A DNA stretch of 64,000 nucleotides from an uncultured Methanobrevibacter sp. (GCF_900314615.1 NZ_OMWA01000005.1:67414-131413), one strand, 5' to 3'; shown: positions 21,730 through 33,014, numbered from the stretch's first letter. Numbers and translations are program-made. The notes: a model not told the origin generated them from the sequence alone.

Positions 21730-22462
21730 TTACTATTTTAAAAAAATTTGAAAAATATAAAATTTTATTCATAATTTAGAAAAAATTATAAATTTTATTC
21801 AAAAATAAATTTTTAATAAAAACATAACTGTAATAAAAAAAATAATTATTAAAAAATATTCAATGATAATAAATCATTCTGAATATTTATATAAAAAAAT
21901 ATACTAATAGTATACAATATTAAAAATTGAATGAAATAATTAAATGAGAACCAATATTAATAGAAAATAATAGACAAATTACAGAGTTACAGAAAAAAAT
22001 ATACAGTATATATTGCCCTTTTTCATTACAACCATTTAAATCAATTAAAATCTGTAATTTATCCAAAATTAGGTAAAAATTAAGAAAATAAACATATATT
22101 CCATCACTCCAATTTAATGATGAAAAATAAGCTATTTAAAACATATAAATATGAAATAAAGACCATTTTAAAGAAATAATGAAAATTATATTGTAAATTT
22201 ATACAATAACTTAAAGTAAATTATTTTTTAATATTGGCTAAAATTTTTTTACAACTACAATATCCAAGATGGTTAGAAGTCAAGTGTCCATCTGTCGATC
22301 AAACTACACTCCTCCAAATTGAATCACAAAATAGAACAAAAGATGCTTCAAAAAAAACTGAGCAAATATTTAAAAAAATGGAAATATTGAAATCAATAAA
22401 TAATCACTGAATTTATTAAACATAATTTCCATTGAAAAATATATTGTATACAAAAATGTAAA
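21730..22462. other. AT-rich intergenic region with one possible short coding remnant
   Basis: This spacer of more than 700 bases lies between two same-strand adhesin genes. It is homopolymer-rich apart from a less biased stretch at 22,234-22,410 that is listed separately. I see no RNA gene or inverted repeat of note. Confidence 0.5.
22234..22410 (+). pseudogene. Short unassigned reading frame, possible gene remnant
   Basis: A plus-strand frame of 58 codons begins at TTG (22234) and ends at TGA. It contains QYPRWLEVKCPSVDQ and ends in MEILKSINNH. Its composition (Trp, Cys, Pro, Gln) is unlike random AT-rich spacer, which suggests coding ancestry. No ribosome site precedes the TTG, so a truncated C-terminal fragment of a lost gene is more likely than a working gene. 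The family is not recognised. Confidence 0.25.
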
Positions 22463-25400
22463 CTATTTTCGATATCTCCTTGGCCTAATTAGCCCAATCA
22501 GAGCACAAATCAACAGTATAATCCAAACAGGATTACCAGTTGCATAATCTGACAAGTTAACCCACTCTGAAGAGAGTTTACCATAAGATTTACCCTCATG
22601 TGTTGCACCAGACCCCTTATCAAAATCAACATTTATCATGAATGATTCTGATACCTCATCATATTTATCGTCACCTGAATATGAAACGAAAATGCTGTAG
22701 TCACCATATTTTAAACCTGAAAGTTCAAATACCGCTTTTCCATTTTTAACAGCTTTTGTGTAAACCTTACCATCAATCTCAATTGTTACAGTGCCTTCAG
22801 CATCACTAGGAAGAGTTACAGTGAATTTTTTACCGTCGAAATCGATGTTGTCTTCAGTGAGCTTGATTTTCACTTTGGATACTTTAAAGGATCCTTCACT
22901 CTCATCAGGCAAGTATTTATCATCACCAGAATAGTAAATGCCAAATTTATATTTTCCCGCCTTGAGTTTAGGAATTGTGAATGTCACTTCACCATTTCTT
23001 AAAGATTTGGTGTATGATTTGCCGTTTATAATGATTGTTACATCTCCTGTTGCATCTTCAGGATATTTGATATTGATTATTTCATCATCCCCCACCTTGA
23101 TATCTGAAATAATGATAGAAACATCACCAACATCCGCCCTAACATGGAATACTGCACTTGTATTAACACTTGTGTAATTTTCATTGCCTTTATAGACTGC
23201 AAATGCATTATGAGCGCCTAAAGGCAAATTAATCAGATTCCATGTTGCCTTACCATCATAGTTTAATGTATTTCCTAAAGCTAAAACATCAGTGGTTTTG
23301 ACACCATCCTCCAATGGAATCTCAATTGTTAACCCATCAACAGTGATTAATACAGTTCCAGGAGCATTGACAGTAACATTCAATACTTCAATTTCGCCTT
23401 CTTTAATGTCAACTACTTCAATTTTAATTTCAGGTGTTAATTTTGCTACATTGAAACATGCATGTGTTGAATTTGGCTTGTATTTATTGTCTCCGCTGAA
23501 TGTTACATCAACATCGTAGTCTCCTCCCGCAAGACTATCGTATTCAAATACTATCTGCCCATCATAAACCGGAAGATCATTGTATGTTTCACCACAGACT
23601 GTAACGTTTACAGTCCCGTTGCTGTCTTTTGGAGCTTTAACTGTTATAACAATAGCTTCACCGTAAGTGATGTCTTTAACGTCGATTTCAATTGGAGAAT
23701 CTCTCTGTATAACAGTTACATTTTCACATGTGAAATTGTTATCCGAACTATTTAAGTCTTTTTCAAGAGCCCCAACAGATACTGTATTTTTAACTTCTCC
23801 TGCAGATATTGCTTTAACGGTTAATGTTAAAGTAGCACTGGTTGAAGAGTTTAAGTTACCGACATACCATACTCCTTCATTTTCGCTGTAATATCCGTAT
23901 TCTGTATCAGCTGATATGAATTTGAGTGATTTTGAAAGTTTTTCAGAGACTTTTACATTTGTTGCATTACCTAAACCTGCATTATAAACCACAATTGTGT
24001 ATGTGATCTCCTCATCCACATAAACTTCTCTTGCATTTGCTGATTTGACAATATTAAGGTCAACTCCAGGATATATTTCAAAGGAAGTCCTGTTTGCGGA
24101 TTTAAAGTAGTTGTTTGTTTCAGGATAGTCTAATTCAACCTCATATACTCCGAAGTCAAGTTCAGGAATTTCAAATTCAGCACAGCCGCTTTCATTGACT
24201 TTAACTTCATAAGTTTTGCCGTTTAAGTTGATTGAAATTGTATTGGCCTCATTTTCAGGAACTTTTATAATCATTTTTCCTTTTTCGCCGTAAGTGTAGT
24301 TTTCAATTGTTGGAATTATGAATGAAGCGATTTTCATAACTTTAAATGTTGTTGAGTTAATTGCCGGGAAGAAATCTTCACTGCCAGTGTATTTAACTGT
24401 CACATTATATGTTCCGCAATGCAAACTGGTTAAGACAATTTGAGGGGTTTTGCCATCCTCTAAAGTGAAATTGCCTATTTCAGCACCATTCAGCAATACT
24501 GTAACGTTTCCAGAAGGTACTGTTTCATTTTGCCTGTCAACAATACTGATGACAAATGATTCATTTTCAAGATAGTACATATCAGTAGCCGGAATAATTG
24601 CATAAGCTAATTTTTTGGATGTTGAATTTTCAATTCCAGTGTAATAATTATCATCCGGATGGAATACTAATTCATATAATTTATCGGAACTTGAAGCATA
24701 TTTAAATCTGGCCATACCTGAAATATTTGTTTTGACTGTTTTGCCGGTGAGAAGATTGTTCTGCCTGTCATAAATATAAAATGTTATGTCCTGATAATCC
24801 TCATACTGTGTTTGATAAATATTATCATAATCGCCAGGTTTTACGTCGTCTGCAAGTACAACAGGAACTCTACGTTCACTGCCAGTGTTTGTAACACCGT
24901 CAATACCTAAGTAAGTCACATTGGTAAGGCCGATTGTTCCGTCATTCCATATTGCATTGACTAAATTGTCATTACCCCTAAGTGTTGCTACAACATCAAT
25001 TGTTTGATTATTATTAGTTTTTGTTACGTTTAAGACTAAATCCTGAGAATCCGCCTTGTTGTTGAGCAATACGGAGTCGATAATTTCAAGATTATTTTTT
25101 GCAAGATAAATAGCTGAACCTTTACTTGCAACATTTCCTGTCAGTATGCAGTCTGTTAAAATTTCATTTGACTGGGATTTCCAGTATATTGCTCCACCCT
25201 GTTTTGCTGAGTTATTAGTGAAGTTAGCACCGTTAAATGTAGTGTAGAGATTGTCTCTTAAAAATACTGCTCCACCCAGTTTTTCTGCATTATTTTTAAT
25301 GAAATTACAGTCAGTAATAGAACCTATATCACCAGTCCATGATACAGCTCCACCGGATCCACCCAATACTTTATTTCCGTCACTGTCAATATATTTATGA

Positions 25401-28400
25401 ACTCCTCTTGCATCTTCATCAACAAGACCTAAAGCTTTGTTATCTGTGAAATTGCATGATTTTACTGTACCGTTGTGACCGTACCAGAATACTGCACCAC
25501 CATTTCTCAAAGCAGTGTTGTTGATTAAGTTTGAATTGGAAAGTCTACCGTTGACGGCTCCTTCCTGGAAGTCAACAGCTCCGCCGTTAAGTCCTGCAAA
25601 GTTATTTTCAAACAGTCCGTTGTCGATAGCTACATTGTTGCAGTGGCCTTCACCTCCGTCATCGCTTCCTTTTAAGAATACTGCACCACCTGAGTAAGCA
25701 GCACGGTTGTCTTTGAATTTTGAACCATTGATGATTCCGTTTTGGCCAACCCAAAGGACTGCTCCACCGTCACCGCCGCCGTTGGCATCAGTAATATTGC
25801 CCAGAGCAGTGTTGTTTGTGAAAGTGGAATCTTTGATTGTACCGTCAATTCCACTCCAGTATATACCCCCACCGGATCTTTTTGCAACATTATTTACAAA
25901 TGTTGAGTTGTCCACAATACCGTGTCTGGCTCCATGATACCAGTCAATAGCACCACCATTATATCCTGCTATGTTATTTGCGAAGTATGAACTTCTAAAT
26001 GTTGTATTGTCGCATTTTTCATCTTCACTTCCCTGCAGGAATACTGCTCCACCACGTTTAGCTGCAGTATTATTTACGAAATTGGAATAGATAACGTTAC
26101 CCAGTGCCCCGGACCACATTACAGCTCCGCCGTCACCTCCGTATGTGACGTCACCTAAAACGCTTGTAGCGTTGGCTATACCTAAAGCTTTGTTGCTGTA
26201 GAATTTTGAATATTTTATTGTACCGTTGTGACCGTTCCAGAATATTGCTCCTGCTGAACGTTTAGCAGTGTTGTTAATGAAAGTGGCATTTTCCACTAAA
26301 CCATCTTCAGCACCTGCATGCCAGTCAATAGCTCCACCATTTGTTCCTGCAACGTTATCTGCAAAGTAAACGTTTCTGAATGTAGTATTTTTATTTCCGT
26401 GATCGCACGGTTCAATATATACCGCCCCACCACGGCCACCAACATCATAATCAGGGTTTTTAACAGCTTCATTGTCAGTGAATCTGCAGTCATCCACAAG
26501 ACCGTTCAGACCTGCCCAGAATATTGCGCCTCCGTCACCGACATTTCCATAGGAACCTGGATTTAGACCTTTTGCAGTGTTGTTTGTGAAATTGGAACCT
26601 ATAATCTCACCGTCATGACCTCTCCAGTATACTGCACCACCATTGGCGTTAGCTGTGTTGTTTTCAAATGTGGAATTGAATATGTTACCGTTATGTGCGC
26701 CTTCATGCCAGTCAACAGCACCACCGTTGGTTCCAGCTAAATTGTTTGCAAATTCACAGAAACTGAATGTTGAGTCAGTACAGTTTCCAGCATCACTTCC
26801 CTGAAGGTAAACTGCTCCACCACGTCTTGCTGCAGAGTTTTTTTCGAATTTACAGTTGTCAACAAGACCTTTAGCACCAGTCCACTGTACGGCACCACCG
26901 TTACCGCCGTATGTTAAATCACCATAGGAATCTTTATATTCAACAATACCTAATGCAGTGTTGTTTTTAAAAGTGGAATCTTTTATTGTACCGTTTGTTC
27001 CAAACCAGAATACCGCACCTGCAGATCTGTTAGCGACGTTGTTTTCAAATGTTGAGTTGATAATGGCCCCATCATGAGCTCCACGGTTAAAGTCAACTGC
27101 ACCTCCGTTAATTCCTGCAGTGTTGTTTGTGAATTTATCATTTGCAAATGTGGTGAAACTGTTGTCTCTTAAAAATACTGCACCCCCTAATCTTCGAGCA
27201 GTGTTGTCTGTGAATGTGGAATCATTTATTTTACCAATATCCCCAATCCAGGATATAGCTCCGCCAGAACCTCCTAAAATAGGATTTCCGTACTCATCGA
27301 CATATTTATGCACTCCTCTCGCATCACTGTCAACAAGACCCAATGCCTCATTTTCGATGAATGTTGTGTTGAACACTGTACCATTGTGTCCGTACCAGAA
27401 TAATGCTCCACCATTTCTAAGTGCAGTGTTGTTGATAAATACTGAATTTGACAGTTTACCGTTGGTAGCTCCCTGCTGGAAGTCAACAGCACCACCGTTT
27501 AAACCTGCTCTGTTGTTTTTAAATACACCATGGTCTACAAATACATCATTACAGTGAACATCAGTTCCGTTGTCTGATCCTTTAAGGTATATTGCACCAC
27601 CGGAGTATGCAGCTGTGTTGTTTTCGAAATATACCCTGTCGATGAAACCTTCAGGACCTACCCAGAGGACAGCTCCACCGTCTCCACCGCCGTTTGCATC
27701 TGTAATATCACCTGTAGCAGTGTTGTTTATGAAAGTACTGTTTCTGATTGTACCGTTTATACCGCTCCAGTATATACCACCACCTGATCTGTGAGCAGTG
27801 TTGTTTATGAAAGTGGAATTTTCCACACAACCGTTTGCAGCACCTCTAAACCAGTCTACAGCACCACCATTGTATCCTGCAGTGTTATTTATGAAAAGGG
27901 AATTATAGAATGCTGTATCGTGACCGTTACCTACATCACTACCCTGCAGATATACTGCTCCACCACGACCACCGGATTTGGTAGCATTGTTGTATTGAGC
28001 ATAGTTGTTTATAAATGTACAGTTGTCTACAATACCCTGTGCACCTGTCCACATTACAGCTCCACCGTAACCACCATAGGTAACATTACCATAGGAATCT
28101 GTGTAATTGACAATACCTAAAGCAGTGTTGTTGATGAAAACTGAATCTTTGATTGTACCGTTTGTACCGAACCAGAATACTGCACCTGCAGACCTGTTAG
28201 CTTTATTATTTACGAATGTTGAATTGAAGATAACCTCATCGTGAGCTCCACGGTTGAAATCAATAGCTCCACCATTGATTCCCGCAGTGTTATTGATGAA
28301 GTGAGTGAAGTCAAATGTGATTTTGGAGTTTTCACGCATGAAGATTGCTCCACCAAGTCTAGGAGAAGTATTGTTTATGAAATAGGTGTTATTTACAAAA

Positions 28401-31400
28401 CCTATTGAACCTATCCAGTAGATTGCACCACCATTGTTATTTTGAACAAAACATCTGGTGAAATTGGAATCCAGCATTGTAACGTTATTTCCGGAAATGT
28501 AGATAGCTCCACCATCTTCCACACCGTAACAGTCCACCATATTGGATGAGGATATTTTTATATCATTACCGTCGATATCAATGGCTCCACCTGTTGTTGA
28601 GTTACAGAATGTGAAATTGGAGTTTTCAATGTTTGTGTATTCACCGAATCTTATATATACTGCTCCACCGGCCCTTTCGGATTTCACATGATCAAATGAT
28701 GTTCCTGAAACATTTGTATGTTCTCCAAAAATGTATAATGCTCCACCATCATTGGTTGCAGAACATCTTGTGATGTTCAAATCAGTTATTTGTGCATTTG
28801 AACCTGCAATAAACATCACACCACCATTACGGGAAGTACAATATTTGAAATTGGACTGGCGTATTGAAGCATCATCTCCTCCAATCGCAATAGCTCCTGC
28901 TGCACCGAATCCTCCTCCTTCACCATTATAATCCGGTGCGATACAATATGTGAAATTGGATTTTTCGATATTTGCGTTTTCACCCATTATGTATATAGCT
29001 CCTCCGGAACCGCCTCCTTCTGCAATGTTTTTGAAAAATACAGACGAGGTAATATTTACGTTATTTCCATAAATGAATATTGCACCACCAAAACCTGCAG
29101 TGTCACTTTTGGAAGAACTTGCATTTGCAAATGCAAAGAGACTGTCGGCAATCAATACGTCGTCCCCTTCAATGTAAATGGAACCTCCTGACTCAACAGT
29201 CCAGCTGTAGGTGAGATTATCATTGATAATGCTTGCATTTGTACCTAAAATATAGATGATTCCACCAGTATTTGCAAAACTGCGGACGAAATTTGAATCC
29301 TTGACAAGCGCAAGGTCTCCTTCAATAAATATGGCTCCACCACGACTGTTTAATGCCTGTGTTCTATCAAATGAACAGTTTATAACTGTCGTATTGTAAC
29401 CACCAAGATAGAATGCACCGCCGTCACCATATCTTGCAATACAGGTATTGATAACACCGTTGAGGATGTTTACGTCATCTTCTCCTGTAATGTAGATGAC
29501 TCCGCCGTCATTGGTAGCATTTGAATAGCCGATGTTGAAATGATTTACTGTTGCATGGTCACCTGCAATGTATAAGGCACCGCCCTGATTGGTTGCTGAG
29601 GTCATGTTTGATACGAATCCGTCAATATATGCATGTGAACCTTCAATGTTTACAACACCTCCGTCAAAAGCAGTACACATTATAAATGTACAGTTTAATA
29701 GTTTTGTGTAGTTTCCTGTAATATCAACTGAACCTCCACGGCCGCTTTCCTGATTAACCCTGTTTTGCAGGAACTTTGAATTGGACACAGTTGCATTTGC
29801 TCCGGCAATATAAAGAGCACCACCATCATAATTGTCTGCAATACATCTTGTAAAGCTTGAATTGTTGATTTTAGTGAAATCACCGGCCACATAAATTGCT
29901 CCTCCATAGTTGGTTGCATTGGTAAGGGAAATGTTAAAATCAGCAATATTTGCATAATTTCCTTCTACGAATATTGCGCCACCATTATTTGCCGCAAAAC
30001 TCATAATGCAGGAATAACCGTCAATTAAAGTATTTGAACCGTTAATGTAAATTACACCCCCATCATAAGCATTACATTGCATGAAAGTGGAATTAAGTAT
30101 TTTTGTATTGTTTCCATGAATTGCAATGGATCCTCCGCAACCAGTCTGGTTATTTACCTTGTTCATTGTAAAGCTGGATTTGTAAATGGTTGTGTTTAAA
30201 CCTAAAACATATATTGCACCACCATTGTGATTGTAAGCTGTACACATGGTGAAATTGGAATTGTGAATGTTTAAATAGTTTCCTGCAACATAAATTGCAC
30301 CGCCATAGTTGGTTGCATTGGTAAGAGCTATATTGAAATCGGCGATTGTTGCATAATCTCCTGCAACATACATTGCACCACCGTCATTGTTAGCAAGACT
30401 TTTAAGACAGGAATAACCGTCAATCAATGCATAATCCCCATCAATATAGAGTACTCCACCATCGTAGGCAGTACACATTTCAAATGTTGAATTCAATATT
30501 TTTGTAAAGTCACCTTTTACATATACAGCTCCACCTTTGGCATTAGCTCCGGTTACCCTATTTTGAATCAGTTCAGCATTAATGATTGTTGTATTTAACC
30601 CTTCAATGTAAATTGCACCACCATCCCTATTATAAGCGATGTTTTTAGCAAGAGTAATATCAGTTATGATTGCGAAATCTCCTGCAATATATAACGCTCC
30701 GGCGTATTCAGTTGCATTATTGAATTCAAAGTCAACATTATGGACCTGAACTTTGTCCCCTTCTATGTAAAATGCTCCTCCTCTTGCAGCGAAGCTGTGC
30801 ATACCTGTTACATTGATTATTTTAACGTCATCACCAGCAACATATACAAAACCGCCTTTGGATGCAGTACAGCGGTCGAAATTACAGTCTATAATTTGAG
30901 TGCCGTTACCTAAAACGTTCAGTGCACCTCCCTGACCTATACCGACATTAACCCTGTTCATGGTAAAGTTACAGTTTTTAATATAGGTATCAGAGCCTTC
31001 TACAAATACTGCACCGCCGTGATAAGCTGCAGCAGCACATTTATCAAAGAGAGAATCTGTGATGTTTACATTATGACCGTATACATATATTGCACCGCCG
31101 TTCAGTGTTGCATTGGAGAGGGTGAAAACGGAGCGTGAAATGCTTGAGTTTGAACCTCTAACGCAAATTGAACCACTTCCTCCGTCAGCACGGTTAAGCA
31201 TGAATGTTACGTTATCAATAACACCCCCGTTACCTGTCCATGTAAGTGCACCTCCGTCACGTGCCGCCCTGTTGTTGATTATTGTGGAGTTATATAACTT
31301 ACCGAAGTTACCGGAAATATAACCTGCACCACCGTCGTGACCTGCACTGTTTCCAATCATTGTAATATTCACCACAACTCCGTTATTTCCGGCAACATAA

Positions 31401-32884
31401 CCTGCACCGCCGTCATAAGCTGCACTGCAGTTAATGATTGTAGAATGTCTTACTCCGACATTATCGCGAAGAAGAGCTATATAATACGGATCCACACCTT
31501 CTGTGTCAATGTTGCTTGCAGACAGATATATCGCACCACCATTGTTTTTGGCAGATTCTGCGATAAGTGTACAGTATTCTATTGATGCTCCAACGTCAAG
31601 ATAGATTCCTGCACCGTCTCTTGCCTCATCTTTTGTGAAAAGGGAATGGTGGATTACTGCAAATATTCCGCTTACATATATTGCACCACCGTTTTGATAT
31701 GCGACGTTATTTGAAAAAGTAGAAGCGTTGATTATAGTTATACCGTCAAATACTGATACATCATCTTCAGGTTTCTGGTAAATACCTGCACCGTTACCTC
31801 TTTGAGCTGTATTGTTGATGAAATTACAGTCATAAATCATACCGTTGATACCACTCCATACAAGAGCTCCACCGTTCTGGGAAGCTGTGTTATTGATAAA
31901 AGTACAGTTTGATACCACTCCACGGTCACCGTCTATATATGCTCCACCACCGTTTCTGCCGGCAGTACAGTTGATTACGGTCATGCCGTTTACTGTACCT
32001 CTGTTGCCGTATATGTATGCAAAACCGCCGTCTGTACCTGCGCTGCATGCTATGAATGTGCTTGAGTAAAGACCGTATTTTTTAAGAGCTTCCGGAGATA
32101 AAGTGGAAATATTGTTTACAGTGGAGTACAGGTAAAGGGCACCGCCGTTTACACCTGCATGGTCATTTATGAATACTGAATTGTTTAAATAAATTCCAAT
32201 ATCGAAAAATATGGATCCTCCGTTATTTGAAGCGGAGTTATTTGTGAATCTTGATGAAAGAACGTCCAGCAATGTTCCTCTTGCAGATATTGCTCCACCG
32301 TTTGCTGCTTTATTGTTTATGAATAAGGAATTGACTATTTTTGAATTTGTGGTTATTGTAGAGGTATTTGCAATGTAGACTGCTCCTCCGCTTGTTAAAG
32401 CGACGTTGTTTATGAATTTTGAATTGATGATGCTGACGCTGTCATCAGCAGTAAAACTGACAGCAGAACCGTTAACACCATATGCATTGATGAAATTGAT
32501 ATTTTTCAAAGTAACCTGTGAATTTCCCATTATTTTAAATATTGAAGATTGACCTGCACCGTTTAAGGTATATCCTGCACCGTCAATTGTCAGGTCCTTG
32601 TCAATGGTGATTCCGTTTTTATCACCATCACCTGCATAAGTATAGTTTCTATCGAGCACCACAGTCGCTCCGGAACCGGCACTTTGCACTACCCCGTCAA
32701 GCTGGTTAAATGTTGCAGAGGATGCTTTTAATGCATCAAAATCATCAGTCATTTCGATGGTATTTTGACCATCTACGCCAGATATGGCATTGTTGACTGC
32801 ATTATCTGTCGCTGAGACAACAGACAGTGCAGAAAACAACACCAAAACCATTAAAATCAATATTGTTATTTTTTCCTTATTCAT
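22463..32884 (-). CDS. Giant adhesin-like surface protein, 3,473 aa (beta-helix + DUF11 + Ig-like repeats + anchor)
   Basis: Secreted surface protein. Residues 1-26 are a signal peptide (MNKEKITIL, hydrophobic, ending in VVSAT). Residues about 60-2640 are beta-helix repeats of two styles: an N-terminal half with GGAIYVAGDxxxI units of ~23 residues, and a C-terminal half with GGAVDW/FW..G blocks closely related to the first adhesin in this window. Residues about 2700-3460 hold about seven Ig-like repeats (for example YSGDDKYLP). A DUF11-type domain sits at about 2940-3050 (start VDLNIVKSAN, middle YTIVVYNAGLGNATNV). The anchor is LSDYATGNP, a hydrophobic segment, then RPRRYRK. The ATG at 32884 follows GGAGTTG. 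Function in adhesion is inferred from the family. Confidence 0.92.
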   Translation of the reverse strand: MNKEKITILILMVLVLFSALSVVSATDNAVNNAISGVDGQNTIEMTDDFDALKASSATFNQLDGVVQSAGSGATVVLDRNYTYAGDGDKNGITIDKDLTIDGAGYTLNGAGQSSIFKIMGNSQVTLKNINFINAYGVNGSAVSFTADDSVSIINSKFINNVALTSGGAVYIANTSTITTNSKIVNSLFINNKAANGGAISARGTLLDVLSSRFTNNSASNNGGSIFFDIGIYLNNSVFINDHAGVNGGALYLYSTVNNISTLSPEALKKYGLYSSTFIACSAGTDGGFAYIYGNRGTVNGMTVINCTAGRNGGGAYIDGDRGVVSNCTFINNTASQNGGALVWSGINGMIYDCNFINNTAQRGNGAGIYQKPEDDVSVFDGITIINASTFSNNVAYQNGGAIYVSGIFAVIHHSLFTKDEARDGAGIYLDVGASIEYCTLIAESAKNNGGAIYLSASNIDTEGVDPYYIALLRDNVGVRHSTIINCSAAYDGGAGYVAGNNGVVVNITMIGNSAGHDGGAGYISGNFGKLYNSTIINNRAARDGGALTWTGNGGVIDNVTFMLNRADGGSGSICVRGSNSSISRSVFTLSNATLNGGAIYVYGHNVNITDSLFDKCAAAAYHGGAVFVEGSDTYIKNCNFTMNRVNVGIGQGGALNVLGNGTQIIDCNFDRCTASKGGFVYVAGDDVKIINVTGMHSFAARGGAFYIEGDKVQVHNVDFEFNNATEYAGALYIAGDFAIITDITLAKNIAYNRDGGAIYIEGLNTTIINAELIQNRVTGANAKGGAVYVKGDFTKILNSTFEMCTAYDGGVLYIDGDYALIDGYSCLKSLANNDGGAMYVAGDYATIADFNIALTNATNYGGAIYVAGNYLNIHNSNFTMCTAYNHNGGAIYVLGLNTTIYKSSFTMNKVNNQTGCGGSIAIHGNNTKILNSTFMQCNAYDGGVIYINGSNTLIDGYSCIMSFAANNGGAIFVEGNYANIADFNISLTNATNYGGAIYVAGDFTKINNSSFTRCIADNYDGGALYIAGANATVSNSKFLQNRVNQESGRGGSVDITGNYTKLLNCTFIMCTAFDGGVVNIEGSHAYIDGFVSNMTSATNQGGALYIAGDHATVNHFNIGYSNATNDGGVIYITGEDDVNILNGVINTCIARYGDGGAFYLGGYNTTVINCSFDRTQALNSRGGAIFIEGDLALVKDSNFVRSFANTGGIIYILGTNASIINDNLTYSWTVESGGSIYIEGDDVLIADSLFAFANASSSKSDTAGFGGAIFIYGNNVNITSSVFFKNIAEGGGSGGAIYIMGENANIEKSNFTYCIAPDYNGEGGGFGAAGAIAIGGDDASIRQSNFKYCTSRNGGVMFIAGSNAQITDLNITRCSATNDGGALYIFGEHTNVSGTSFDHVKSERAGGAVYIRFGEYTNIENSNFTFCNSTTGGAIDIDGNDIKISSSNMVDCYGVEDGGAIYISGNNVTMLDSNFTRCFVQNNNGGAIYWIGSIGFVNNTYFINNTSPRLGGAIFMRENSKITFDFTHFINNTAGINGGAIDFNRGAHDEVIFNSTFVNNKANRSAGAVFWFGTNGTIKDSVFINNTALGIVNYTDSYGNVTYGGYGGAVMWTGAQGIVDNCTFINNYAQYNNATKSGGRGGAVYLQGSDVGNGHDTAFYNSLFINNTAGYNGGAVDWFRGAANGCVENSTFINNTAHRSGGGIYWSGINGTIRNSTFINNTATGDITDANGGGDGGAVLWVGPEGFIDRVYFENNTAAYSGGAIYLKGSDNGTDVHCNDVFVDHGVFKNNRAGLNGGAVDFQQGATNGKLSNSVFINNTALRNGGALFWYGHNGTVFNTTFIENEALGLVDSDARGVHKYVDEYGNPILGGSGGAISWIGDIGKINDSTFTDNTARRLGGAVFLRDNSFTTFANDKFTNNTAGINGGAVDFNRGAHDGAIINSTFENNVANRSAGAVFWFGTNGTIKDSTFKNNTALGIVEYKDSYGDLTYGGNGGAVQWTGAKGLVDNCKFEKNSAARRGGAVYLQGSDAGNCTDSTFSFCEFANNLAGTNGGAVDWHEGAHNGNIFNSTFENNTANANGGAVYWRGHDGEIIGSNFTNNTAKGLNPGSYGNVGDGGAIFWAGLNGLVDDCRFTDNEAVKNPDYDVGGRGGAVYIEPCDHGNKNTTFRNVYFADNVAGTNGGAIDWHAGAEDGLVENATFINNTAKRSAGAIFWNGHNGTIKYSKFYSNKALGIANATSVLGDVTYGGDGGAVMWSGALGNVIYSNFVNNTAAKRGGAVFLQGSEDEKCDNTTFRSSYFANNIAGYNGGAIDWYHGARHGIVDNSTFVNNVAKRSGGGIYWSGIDGTIKDSTFTNNTALGNITDANGGGDGGAVLWVGQNGIINGSKFKDNRAAYSGGAVFLKGSDDGGEGHCNNVAIDNGLFENNFAGLNGGAVDFQEGAVNGRLSNSNLINNTALRNGGAVFWYGHNGTVKSCNFTDNKALGLVDEDARGVHKYIDSDGNKVLGGSGGAVSWTGDIGSITDCNFIKNNAEKLGGAVFLRDNLYTTFNGANFTNNSAKQGGAIYWKSQSNEILTDCILTGNVASKGSAIYLAKNNLEIIDSVLLNNKADSQDLVLNVTKTNNNQTIDVVATLRGNDNLVNAIWNDGTIGLTNVTYLGIDGVTNTGSERRVPVVLADDVKPGDYDNIYQTQYEDYQDITFYIYDRQNNLLTGKTVKTNISGMARFKYASSSDKLYELVFHPDDNYYTGIENSTSKKLAYAIIPATDMYYLENESFVISIVDRQNETVPSGNVTVLLNGAEIGNFTLEDGKTPQIVLTSLHCGTYNVTVKYTGSEDFFPAINSTTFKVMKIASFIIPTIENYTYGEKGKMIIKVPENEANTISINLNGKTYEVKVNESGCAEFEIPELDFGVYEVELDYPETNNYFKSANRTSFEIYPGVDLNIVKSANAREVYVDEEITYTIVVYNAGLGNATNVKVSEKLSKSLKFISADTEYGYYSENEGVWYVGNLNSSTSATLTLTVKAISAGEVKNTVSVGALEKDLNSSDNNFTCENVTVIQRDSPIEIDVKDITYGEAIVITVKAPKDSNGTVNVTVCGETYNDLPVYDGQIVFEYDSLAGGDYDVDVTFSGDNKYKPNSTHACFNVAKLTPEIKIEVVDIKEGEIEVLNVTVNAPGTVLITVDGLTIEIPLEDGVKTTDVLALGNTLNYDGKATWNLINLPLGAHNAFAVYKGNENYTSVNTSAVFHVRADVGDVSIIISDIKVGDDEIINIKYPEDATGDVTIIINGKSYTKSLRNGEVTFTIPKLKAGKYKFGIYYSGDDKYLPDESEGSFKVSKVKIKLTEDNIDFDGKKFTVTLPSDAEGTVTIEIDGKVYTKAVKNGKAVFELSGLKYGDYSIFVSYSGDDKYDEVSESFMINVDFDKGSGATHEGKSYGKLSSEWVNLSDYATGNPVWIILLICALIGLIRPRRYRK
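25280..28400 (-). repeat. Large internal duplication of beta-helix blocks
   Basis: The module order RLGGA(I/V)F, NRGAHD, NRSAGAVFWFGTNG, YLQGSD, KRSGGGIYWSG, NGGGDGGAVLW, GLNGGAVDF, ARGVHKY, GGSGG occurs twice, with ARGVHKY near nt 27,300 and 25,385. The second copy carries extra modules (WHEGAHNG, WRGHDG, EPCDHGN, WHAGAEDG), so it is a duplication followed by insertion or exchange. The extra modules match the first adhesin-like gene at nt 2390-3700 almost block for block. Confidence 0.7.
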
Positions 32885-32999
32885 ACATACAACTCCATAT
32901 TTTATTAGATATAAAATAGGCCGTTTTTCGACGCCTACATTGATATTAATTTAAGTTAAAAGATGTATATATGTTTTTGTTTATTGTAGAATGGCCAAA

Positions 33000-33014
33000 A
33001 AACTATATAAGGTT
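33000..33014 (-). promoter_or_regulatory. Candidate TATA region of the 3,473-aa adhesin gene
   Basis: The minus strand carries CCTTATATAGTTTT about 120 bases upstream of the ATG. A second TATA-like element (ACATATATACATC) lies near 32,965. The ribosome site is GGAGTTG. Either TATA could act; the sequence alone does not decide. Confidence 0.35.
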
